A stretch of 64,000 bases of DNA, taken from Artemisia argyi (lineage: Eukaryota; Streptophyta; Magnoliopsida; Asterales; Asteraceae). A model generated the notes under the pieces. That model saw only the letters and a list, made by a program, of their open reading frames with translations. It made no database searches and had not been told where the DNA came from. This document shows positions 36,907-47,700 of the stretch, in pieces (position 1 is the first letter of the stretch; each line of letters opens with the position of its first letter). Location: assembly GCA_030686995.1 (NCBI GenBank), contig CM060693.1:118075228-118139227 (forward strand). The letters run 5' to 3'. A program made the position numbers and the translations under genes.

Positions 36907-39900
36907 ATGTTGAATAAAGGCAAAGGAATAGCCGATGACAACTACTATTCCGGTAAAAGAAAAAATAAATCTGATAACCGGAAACATAAAAACCCTAACG
37001 TAATAATTATTGATGTTGAAGATGTCAGTGAAGATGAAGATTATATTGATGAAGACATCAGCAGTAATTATTCATTTTCATTTTCATTTTTCATTTTAGG
37101 AATTTTTTGTTTCTTTAATGTTTCTTATGTTATCGATTTTTAATTTTTTGTTATGAAATTGTTATACAGTTTGTTTTTGTTATAATTAGAGATTAAAGAG
37201 ATGTTAATATGAGACGTTGCATTAGCTTTTTTTGAGAGATTTTTTTTTCAAATAGTGAAATGTATATAGTTCAAATGATTATTAAACTTTTATAAAGGAA
37301 GGAATTAGTGTTTATAAGAAATTATAGATATGCGAAGATGAGATGTTTAATTAGTGTTTGTTGTTATGAAACATTGAAATCTATATTGTTTTTAATTTTT
37401 TATAGATTAATTATTTTTTGGGGTTTTATTGATAAGTTGTAATTTGTGATTTTGATGTGTATTTTCTATTTAGGAGTTCGTTTTATTATTAATTTTGTGT
37501 TTTTTGCAGAGAATAAATCTTACGAGACAAGAAAAAAAGGTATCAATAGAGAAGCATCTAAGAAGGAAAATCAATCATCTGTTGATGGTAAGTTTCAAAT
37601 CAGTATAGATTACAATGCAGAAGTTTCTGCACTTCTTGTGTTTAGTTAATAGATTTGTTAGTTTTCTGAGTGAATGTTCAGTTACTAGATGTGTTAGATT
37701 ATTTGTCAAATGTTACTTTCATTTAGCGTATTAGTATAAATTGTGACTCAGTATAGCTTATGTATAATATCAACATCAACTCTACAATGTTAAATTTATT
37801 TAGTATATTAGCCAAAGTTTTGAACCTGATACCTAACTTTTATAGAACAGTTTGTTAGAATTGTTGTGTGTTTTGTGTTGATCTTTCAACATTATAATCT
37901 AGCAGGTGAAGTAAGCAAACCTAAGAGAGGAAGACCGAGGAAGAGTCATCCTAAAATTCCTTCTTCTGCTTCATTTGCATCACCTGCTTCTTATTCTTAT
38001 TCACCTGCTACAGATAAGAAAGGCCAAGAAAAGGATAAAGTTTTTAGAACAAGAAATTCGCCAAAAGTTTTGTACAACGTGTTGAAGAATCTAACATGCG
38101 GTCTAAGGAAAGAATTAATTGATATGGGATTTGGCTCACTGTATGGGATGGATATAGATGAACTTTCTGGTAAAATTGGAAATTTTGTTATGGACAACTT
38201 TGAACCAAGTGAGATGAAGCTAAAGTGCAAGAATTATGATATTCTAATAACTGCAGAGTCTATTCATAAAGTGTTAGGTGTACCAATAGGGGGTTTGCCT
38301 ATCAACGATTTGGTTAAGAATAGAGAAGTGGAAGGTTCTATAAGCAAAAGATGGTATAGTCAATTTCCTACTAGGAATCCAACACCAAATAGAGTTGCTG
38401 ATCTTATTATAGAAACAAAAGTTGAAGGAATTATGTTCAAGATGAGTATGCTTGTTTTATTTTACAACATATTGGGATTAGCAGGACTCGGTGGACAGTG
38501 TAGACCTAGTCTAATTGTTCCTTATATAACTGAAGAAACGAAAATTGATAAAATTGATTGGTGCAAATATGTTTTGGACTGCTTGAAGATAAGCAAAGAA
38601 GGTTGGAATAAAGATTGTATAAATAGTTACTATCCTGGTCCTGTCACAGCTCTGATCTTAAGTGCTTATATCTCAATATTATGTAATTTTTTTTCTCAAT
38701 ATTCAAATGTAAAGAAAATTTTGTGTATAGTTGAATAAAAATGTTTGAATAGTCGAAATTGTATAATTAATTTTTTTTATAATGAATATTAAACTTTTCA
38801 CTTGTGAAAACAATTATTTGTAATATTTAAGATTTTAGAAAAATAATGATTTTTGCTTTATTTTGCAGCTTACATATATTCATTCAACAAAGTGTGATTC
38901 AGACCTCAAGGCTCATGAAATTCCTTCAATACAATTTTGGAATGCTGATGATATAAGAAGGAGGGAGACTTTTGAATTGGATAATGGTGATTTTGGAAAT
39001 TTGGATTTATATTTAGATGTCGACAATGACAATGATTCGTACAAAAAAAAGGTTTTCTTTTATTTATAATTACAATGATTATAGACTTGAGTTTCATTAC
39101 TATTTTTATGTCTTCACATGTGAAAAAATAGTCATTAAATACCTTCACATGTGAACAAATCAAATACACCTTCATTTCCTAACATTTCTTTTTTTCTTTT
39201 GTTATAACAGTTGTTGTTAGATAAAGTTGATCAGAATGTGGATTTGTTGGAAAAAATTCTTTCTGATATACAGAATGAATTTAAAAAATCGTCTAGCGAA
39301 AATCTAGATAATATGAGGCCTAAAGAGATTAAAGCCAAGTTTAACGTTTGTATTCGGAATGTAGAAATAGAAAATTATGAATCAACAGGGCTTGAAAAGG
39401 AAGATGATGATTTGGATGAAGAAAGGGAAAAATATGAATCAGCAAGGTTTGGAAGGGAAGACAATGAATCTACTGGTTTTGAAAACAAAAGTGAAAATTT
39501 TTGCAATGTACATCTTTCTGAAGATGAATTGGAAAATAATGATTTAGATAAAGAAAAGGAAGATGGTGAATCAACGGGTTTTGAAAACAAGAATGTTGAT
39601 GGTTTTAATGAAGATTCAACAGGGTTTGAAATGGAAAACGCTGACGATGATGGTTTGAATAATGTTTCAGAGAATTTTGAAACAAGACAGTGAGATGAGG
39701 AAAGAGTCGAAGATGAGGGAATAGAGAAAGATGTAGATGATGATACAGATGTTGACACTCCTATGTATTTTAAAATAAGAAAGAAAGCACATAAAACAAA
39801 CGAAAGCAATCAATCAAAAGATGAAGTTTTTGAAGATGAAAAGAAAAATGAAAGCACTCCATCAAATGATGAGATGGTTGACACTCCAGAAAGTTCATTT

Positions 39901-41007
39901 CAACATTTGAGAAAACATAATTTTGAAGAAGGTTCAACATTTGCTGAAAATAAAGAAGAAGAAGATGATAGAAAGGTTGAATTTAAATTCAGTTATTTAC
40001 TATTAAAAAAACGTAGTTTTTACAATTGTAAAATCATAGTTTTTTCGCAAGTGAAAAAATAATATTTTAATTTTTAGAAGTGTTAAAAAGCTTTGTATTC
40101 CATAACAGATTTTTATCTTAAAAGAAAAGATAATTTTTGTATATTTAAAGAATGCAATTTTAGTGAAACATTTAAATTCAGTTGATTACTATTAAAAAAT
40201 GTAATTTGAGTTACTTTAAACTAAATTAATATTCAAATTTATTTATTTTTTTGCAGGCAAAAGAAGATCAAGAATCGCTTCGTATGCAGAAAAGGAAACA
40301 TACTGAAAGCTTACAAAAAGAAAACGTAGAAAAAAGGACAAAACAACGAGTGGATGAATTACAGGAAAGTGAAAAGAAGGTTTTTAAATTTTTTATTGTT
40401 TCTTTCTGCATACATTTGAATTTTTTTCTATGTTTATGATTTTAATTACTATTTGTTAATTAAATATACTTTTGTTATTTGTCATCTCGAAGAAGATATA
40501 AATCTAAAAGAAAAATACCGCAGTGAATTGTAAGAGGAACTCAAGGGTATCGATAGCTTATCTTATAATATGAAGTCGTTGTTGCGTGGGTTAGGGTATG
40601 AGGTTGGTGTTACTTTTGCTGAGGTTAGTTTCTATTTCAGTGTTTTATAGTCTATTCACATGTGATCAAATATTTTCACAATATAGATGCTCAGAGTAGA
40701 AAAAACTTGTATACTTCAAACTAAACATAGTAATCCTTTTTGATAGTTGAATGAGAAATATATGGGATTTGTCTAATGAATTACCATGCTATAAAACATG
40801 GATACATTGCATTAGTTCATTATATGCTAAATCAATCTGTTATTATGATTTCATGTTAATAAAGTTTATAAGCGTGCACTATTGGATTTCCACCCGGATA
40901 AGTTTGCAAAGGCTGACATGCGTAAAAAAGTGGAAGCTGAAGAAAAGTTTAAGCTTATTATAGACATGAGGGATAATGATTTCCTTTTTAAGCAAAAAAT
41001 TGCTTAG
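36907..41007 (+). pseudogene. AT-hook / Ulp1-associated gene fused to a J-domain tail (gene C)
   Basis: Exons: 36907-37063 (start MLNKGKGIADD; contains NVIIIDVEDVSEDED, a SUMO-interaction-like motif at residues 31-45), 37510-37587, 37906-38657 (AT-hook KPKRGRPRKSH, then IDMGFGSLYGMDIDELSG and LIIETKVEGIMFKMSMLV), 38869-39051 (183 nt), 39211-39975 (acidic, repeated ESTGFE units), 40257-40379 (Lys/Glu coiled coil), about 40492-40623, and 40864-41007 (J-domain). Phases join correctly through the first three exons. Damage: the donor after 38657 reads TT instead of GT (paralogues B and D have GTAAGT there), with TGA at 39691-39693 and TAA at 40531-40533. No Ulp1 catalytic exons are present. Whether the coiled coil and J-domain were ever spliced to the front is inferred only from their order and strand. 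Confidence 0.65.
40492..41007 (+). pseudogene. DnaJ-type J-domain exons, captured or fused
   Basis: The first exon reads SLSYNMKSLLRGLGYEVGV to a GTTAGT donor at 40624. After a ~240-base gap, 40864-41007 reads VYKRALLDFHPDKFAKADMR and then KKVEAEEKFKLIIDM to a TAG. The HPD tripeptide (40891-40899) that drives Hsp70 ATPase stimulation is intact. RALLxFHPD with a downstream VEAEEKFKLI is characteristic of a plant J-domain protein group with a preceding coiled coil. The first exon has a TAA at 40531-40533, and no clear AG acceptor precedes 40864. J-domain helices I and II flank the HPD loop; helix I is only partly recognisable. Confidence 0.7.
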
Positions 41008-42092
41008 GTAAAGAAGTTGTTAGAGAAGGTAGGCAGTGATAATAGTTAGTATCTTGATATTAGTTAACATATGTGTAAGGAGTTGTTATTAGTTTCAATA
41101 TTTTCACTTGTGAAGAAAATCATCTAATATATGTATATCTTTTGTTTATAAAAAAATTCACTTATGAAGAAAATCATATATTATTGAATAAGTTGTTTAA
41201 ATGATATAATTTAGGAATTATAATAATTTAATAATATATGTAGCTGATTATGTAAGTTTAAAAAATATATTTTCACTTGTGAAGATAATCATTTAGAAAT
41301 CAGTTAGTTGCTTAAAACATATATTTATTAAAAAAAATTTCACATGTAAATTTTCACATGTGAAGAAAAAATTTGAAAATTTAAATTTTGACATGTTAAA
41401 ATTTTTGTACTTTTTGAAAAAATTAAACTGAACTTTTTTTTTTACATGTGAAAATTTTTTTCTTTCAATTTTCACGTGTGAAAATTTTTTCATATGTGAC
41501 GAAAATTAATTTTAAAAAAAATTTGAAAAAAAATTTGATTTTTTTTTTTCAAATGTGAAATTGTTTCTTTAAATTTTCACATATGAAAACTTTTTCATAT
41601 GTGTATAACTTTTAGTAAAGATACTTTTAGAATAACTTTTATTTTTAATACTTTCACTTGTGAAGAACATTATATAATATAAAATATAATTTTTGTTTTT
41701 TTTTTAAAATTTTTAACATGTGAAGAACAAAATTTTTAACATGTGAAAGTAAATGATAAAATTGCCTAATTACAACACCAAGTTCATTGTTGAAAATTCT
41801 AATTTTGTTTTTTCACATGTGAAAGTAAATGATTAAAGCTAATGCATAGTTGAAAATCAAAACTAAAAATCTTAGTTTCTTTTTCACATGTGAAAATAAA
41901 TGATAAAATTTTCTAATTACAAGACCAAATTCATAGTTGAAAATCATTAATATATATTCATTTTAAAAGCAAAGAGTTACTAAATTAAAAAGTTCAAAGC
42001 AACGAAACATTTAACAGAAGTTTACATGATATTAAAAATACTAATACAATTTAAAAAAAAGCAACATATGTTGGATGTGAACAAAGATATGT
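41008..42092. other. Convergent spacer densely packed with palindromes
   Basis: Between the ends of gene C (plus) and gene F (minus) lie about a dozen copies in 800 bases: about 41104, 41272, 41338, 41356, 41447, 41468, 41578, 41653, 41718, 41738, 41814 and 41884. Central dinucleotides include TT, AT, GT and AT-to-AA variants. ORFs here (for example 41293-41493 minus) are simply translations of the repeated arms. Confidence 0.8.
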
Positions 42093-43880
42093 CTACTCAA
42101 AAGTCATGTTCTTGTCTTTCTGAAATCCACACTTTTTCTTCAAATCAGCCCATTTTCCTTTAAGAACAACACTAGCGGAAGCATGTGTTCCAAATTGTGT
42201 ATACCTTCTTTCTAGATATACAATCACTTCCATAGAATAAACATCTTCATTAATAAAAACTTGAACACATTCAAAACGATGTAGATTATGAGCTTGAACA
42301 AAACCATGTGGTATGGTCTACAAAAAATAAAAAAATATTTGTAAATAACAATTAATAATTTTAAAATATATAAAAAATAAGTTGTAAAGAGAAGATATGT
42401 AATTTACAATGTATCCTTTAACAATAACATTTGATGTCAGTTTGGCATGAAACATCCTTGGTTGATTTTCAACTAGTACGAAATCAAATTTTGCAAATCC
42501 TACATAAAAAGAAAATTATCATAGAATATACTAAAAGTATAATTGATTGAAAATAAATTATCTACTTTTTAAAATTTAACCTGAAGGTAACTTGACATCT
42601 TCATCATTAATATCTACCAAGTTTTCATCAAAAACTTCTAACCGGAACTCTGAATTATATTCTATAAAACTCCATAGAAATATATAGCCTTCTTTGATTT
42701 CACAAAGTTCACAAATTTTCTCCCATTCCAAATCATAAAAACCGAACGAATCACCATCAACAGACTGAGTCTTAACTTTGTATCTTCCATATTTAGTAGA
42801 AACATTAATCCTTGAAGAAGGATTAAAATTCATTTCATTTCGAATGGCATTAACGAAATCAGAAGGAAGTGTCTGAAAAGAAAAATTATAATAATTAAGT
42901 GTTTTGTATTATATAGTTTTAAAAAAGAATAAAATTAATAAAATTAAAAAAGTTGTTAGTTTAATAAAATTACCATAAACTTCAAGGAATCTTTAGTTGC
43001 AAATGTTAAACATTTTGGTTCTTTAGAATAAAAATTTCTTGAGAATTCAAGATCTGTAGGGCATCCATTCTGATCAAACTCATTAACTAATGAACAACCA
43101 TAGTCTGTTTCAAGAAAGTATAATTAGAATCCATCTTGAACATTGAAATCTTCAAGATACTTAACCCAACCAGGACCGTGTATCATACATTCAGAATTAC
43201 CAAAGTCGCTGATTTTGACAATATATTGTTTTTTTGTAGTGTCTAAATAAGAAATACCAGGGGTTTCTTTATGTGTATTCAAGCCTTTAAATTCTTTGGG
43301 TAAAACCTGATAATTAACATCAAAAATTAACTTTACTATAAAAAATACTCATTCAATATTAATTTAGAAAATACTCATTCACTATTGTTTAAAATCTTAC
43401 CAGACCATGCCTAGCTGATTCATCTACTTTAAAAAGAAAATGGTATTCTTTAACCATTTCAGTATAACCTGTTAATTTAACCTATAAATAAATAAATCGT
43501 CGTCAATTAAATATAAATGAAATTATTTTTCACATGTGAAAAAAAAAATTCTACTCAAAAGCTAATTAACATTAAGTTTTTCTAATCGTCTAAGGATCTA
43601 AATATTAAACTACAAATTACTATAATCTTAAAATACATTAGTCTAATCAACAGATATTATAAAAGTCCAACAAAAAAATTGTTTTTTTTAATCTAATCAA
43701 CAGATATTTATTTAATTATAATGTGCCTAAAAATTAACTATCTAACTAGAAAAAAAAAAATTGAAAAGATGCACACATAAAAACTTTAAAATTTGGCATA
43801 AAAAGAATGAGACCAATAAAACTTACAGTAAAAGGTGGCTGGTTTCTTAATTGATCAAGTTATTAATAGGTGAAGAGGAA
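42093..43880 (-). pseudogene. Three-part B3-domain (REM-like) gene with one in-frame stop (gene F)
   Basis: Exons from GT-AG sites: about 43880-43827 (KKPATFT, no ATG seen), 43481-43401 (27 codons, EYHFLFKVDESARHGL), 43306-42974 (VLPKEFKGLNTHK..., IHGPGWVKYLEDFNVQDGF), 42872-42581 (TLPSDFVNAIRNEM..., WSFIEYNSEFRLEVFD), 42499-42408 (FAKFDFVLVENQPRMFHAKL) and 42317-42093 (TIPHGFVQAHNLHRFE..., GKWADLKKKCGF, stop). Phases match at every junction traced. Each long part starts with the L/I-P-x-x-F strand and has the W and F/DGF landmarks of plant B3 DNA-binding domains; three in a row is typical of REM factors in the nucleus. A TAA at 43124-43126 interrupts the first B3 where Lys or Gln is expected, and the start codon is not visible. 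Confidence 0.65.
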
Positions 43881-44775
43881 GATGATGGATTTTTTTGGAG
43901 TTTGGCTACTAATGTGAAAGGTATAACCTAATATGAAGAACCAAATAATATATTATATTTTTAAAGGACTGGGCTTGGATGGGCTAAAGAAAGGTGTCAA
44001 GTTTAAAAAGAGCCCCTACTTAAGTCCTTTATATATTTTACTTTTTTTAACGGGCTGGGCTTGGATGTGTTTTGAATTTTTATTTTCATAATTTTCACAA
44101 CTGAAATTTTTTTATTGTAACATGTAAAAATAATTTTAAAACTTGTGTTTATTTTTGATTCATAACTTTTATATGCCTTTTTTAATTTTTTATTCTAAAA
44201 ATTTCACAAGTGAAATTCTTTTATTGTCAAAAAGTGAAATAATTTAACTTTAAACTTATTTTGTTTTTCACAAGTGAAAATAAATTCACTTGTTCAACAA
44301 TTTAAAATAAATACAGAGTGATAAAATTAATTTGTTTTTTTTTCACAAGTGAAAAAAATAACTTTTGTTGTTTTTGGAAAAGTTTTTATGTCTATTTTGG
44401 TTCTGAACTTTTATATGTGTTTTTCTAATTGGTTATTTTTCGTAATTTTCAAAATTGAAAAGATTTTATTTTTCAAAAGTAAAAAAATAAACTTTTATAC
44501 GTGCTTAAGTCCCAACAATCTTATAGAGCACCCAAAAGTCCAAAACTAGATCCATTATCATATTAACACAAAAGTTGAAGGGCAAAAATGTATCATTAAA
44601 AACTAATATTTTAAATAAAAAAATATCTGCAACAACTTTTTATACCGCATCTAATTAGATCTAACTTCATTTAGTCTCTAAATTTCACAAATTTCTCTCT
44701 CTATCTCACACAGTAAATTTTCTCAATTAAAACACGTACTAAATTCACACACTAAATAGTTACTGCATCATAACT
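43881..44775. other. Divergent spacer between genes F and D
   Basis: No gene. CACAAGTG-type palindromes lie at about 44208, 44266 and 44343, and degenerate ones near 44096 and 44452. The gene D leader (44640-44775) is pyrimidine/A-rich with CTCTCTCTATCTCACACAG; a weak TATA-like TTTTTATACC is at 44637. Two GGGCTGGGCTTGGATG-like repeats occur near 43975 and 44052. Confidence 0.55.
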
Positions 44776-47700
44776 ATGGTGAAGACGAAAATCAGTGTAT
44801 CTAAACGTTCTCGTAAGTTGTTTTAAATTGTTTTTATGTGTTTTTGTTCTGATAATTGAGTAGTTTAAAATGAAGTGTTGAAGTATGTTATATTTTATAT
44901 ATTTTAAAATTTATCTGAGTGTATTTGAATGATTGATTTAATAGTTGTAAAGAACTAATTCAATAGGTTATGTTTTTGTGGCAATTTTTTGTTCTATTAC
45001 GTAGCGTGAATCGTGTTTTAGATGTAGAAAAGTGTTTTAAATATAGATTAGGTTAGGCGTATAAGTTCTTGTATTTATTAGTATCTAACAATTTGTGGCA
45101 TCTAAGTCTACAGTAGGTTAGATGTGTGTAGTGTTTTTAAGTGTCTAAATGTGTTTGTCTATGTTATTGAATTATTTATACAATTGTTTTTTTTTTAAAT
45201 CTTTTTATTTATATATGTCTTTTACGTTTGTTCTATTTGTTTATTTGTTTTAGGTAAATACTTATTATTTGATTTCACATGTGAAAATTTAGATGACCTT
45301 ATAATCTTTTTTAAAAATTTGATATACTTAATACAGTTATAGTATATTTTAACATGTTAATATTAAGTTTATTTCTATACTCAATTTTGTATGTGAAATC
45401 TTATTTTATTGTATATTATATTTAAAACACTTTGATTGTATCAGGTAAAGAGTCTGATGCTCTGAAGGTAAAACGCTTCGCACTGAAAGGATCAACAATT
45501 CGAGCTAAGGATATGATTTTCATTAGTAGTATTAGCAGTAAGAAAAAGTCTGATAATAATGGTAGCAGAGTAAAGTTTTTAAGTTCTGATGTCATAGAGG
45601 AAACTAAGAGAAAATTACTTAATGATTTTGATTTAGATGCAATTCTAAGTTCAAATGATGCTAGGATTATTTCAGTTAATAAAATTTGTGGTAAGTCAGA
45701 TGTGGAAGTTATTGATGAGCGTGATAAAAAAAAATGATGATAAAGCTAAAAAAAGGAAGAGAAAGAATAATGTTTCAAAAAAACGGAAAGTTCATGATGA
45801 AGTTGGTGTTTCAGAAAATAAGTTTGTTGAGAAATCGGAACTTTATGCTGAAGTTGAAAAGTCTAAAAAGATTAAGAAGAAGAATACTGTTTCTGTTGAT
45901 GAAAATTCTGAGGTTGATGATGGATGGTTATCTCTTAGAACTAGGGCTTCTCCAAAAGTTCTGTATAGTTTGATGAGTAAATTGACATTAGCTCAAAGAA
46001 AGGATTTAATTGATATTGGTTTTGGATCGCTTTACAATATGGCAGTAGAAGAAATCCCGGTTAAAATAGGTCATTTTGTTGTTGACAATTTCTTTCCAAA
46101 CGAGATGAAACTCAAGCTTCAGAATTACGATATAGAAATAACACCAGAATTAATTCATTCAGTTTTGGGTGTGCCTTTAGGAGGTATAGATTTTCATCAT
46201 TTGGCTAAGAGAAGGGTTTCTGATTTAAGTAATAGATGGTACTTGCAATTTGAAGGTAGGTATCCAACACCTAAGAAAGTTGCTGATGTGGTCAAAGAAA
46301 CTGAAGTTGATGGAATTCTATTCAAATTGAGCATACTTGTTCTATTTTCAAAAATTTTTGGATTAGGAGGAAAGGGTGGACAATGTAGGCCTCAAGAAAT
46401 TCTCAAGTATATTCGTGAAGATACAAAAATTTCAAGTATAGATTGGTGCAAGTACGTGTATGACAATTTGAAAGTCAGCAAAGAAGGTTGGGTGAGAGAT
46501 GATTCTGCAAATTACTATTCTGGACCTCTGACAGCACTTACTGTAAGTTTTCATTTCAATACATTAATATTATTTTTTATATCAATTGCTCACATGTGAA
46601 AATTTTATTTTATACTTTTTTTTTACCTTATGATAAAGAAAAAGAGAAGTTGTTGGAGAAGTTTGTATTTCGATAATAGTTTAATATATTCACTTGTGAA
46701 GAAAATCATATAATATATGTATAACTTTTGTTTTCAAAAACAAATTTCACTTATGAAGAAAATAATATTTTAATGAGTAAGTTTCTTAAATAATATATGT
46801 TAAACATGTGAAAAGTTTTTCATATGTGACTAAAATTAATTTCAAAAACAAAAATTCGAAAAAATAATTTCAGAATTATATAATTAGATTTTACTTTATA
46901 CTTAATATTTAAAATTTTCACATGTGAAAACTACTTTTTTTTTTCTTTTTTTTTGAAAAATAATTACTCTTGTTTAATTTCAGATATGAAAATTATATAA
47001 TTAGATTTTACTTTATACTTTATATATAAAATTTTCACATGTGAAAACTATTTTTTTTTTTGATTTTTTTGAAAAATAATTACTCTTGTTTAATTTTGCA
47101 GCTTATTTATCTTCATTGTACGAAATGTGAATCAGTATGTTTGCGACACGAAATTCCTGCAATCTCTTTATGGACTACTGATATGATTAAAAAGAGGCAG
47201 AGTTTCGAAATTAATAATAGTGGTTTTGGTATTCTTGATAGACATGAAGATGATTTAAATGACAGTGAGTCTTCAAGAAGAAATGTTTGTTTTAATAATA
47301 TTATATTGTAGTGTTAATTTCAGAATCTTCACAAATAGTATTTCTTTATTTATTTATTTTAATTTAATTTTTTTTAAACAGTCGCAATCAAAATTGGATA
47401 TACTTGATTGGAAAGTTGATTTGCTTTACTCAATAGGTAATGATTTGGAATATGATTTCACTTTATGGTTTAGTGAAGATCCAGATAATCCGAGCCTTAA
47501 AGAGATAAAAGCTAAGTTCAACAATTGTATTCGTAATATTGATCTATATGGATATGATAAGGAAAAAATTTTAGATCTTTATGATAATCAAAGTGAAAAA
47601 GAAAAAGGTTTAGAGAATCAAGATTATGCATGTGAAGAGGATGATGTGCAAACTTTTGATCATGATTGCTTGAATAGTGTATTAGGAAATTATGAAAAAG

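Noticed and set aside
39375..39809. 144-codon Ser-rich minus-strand ORF
   Set aside because: Antisense shadow of gene C's acidic exon 39211-39975.
41293..41493. ORF with repeated KFSHVK / FTCEN strings
   Set aside because: Translation of TTTTCACATGTGAAAA palindromes in a spacer; similar artefacts occur at 25429-25650 and 52282-52485.
41008..41900. CRISPR-like array of short palindromes
   Set aside because: Spacings are irregular, units differ, there are no cas genes and the DNA is plant nuclear.
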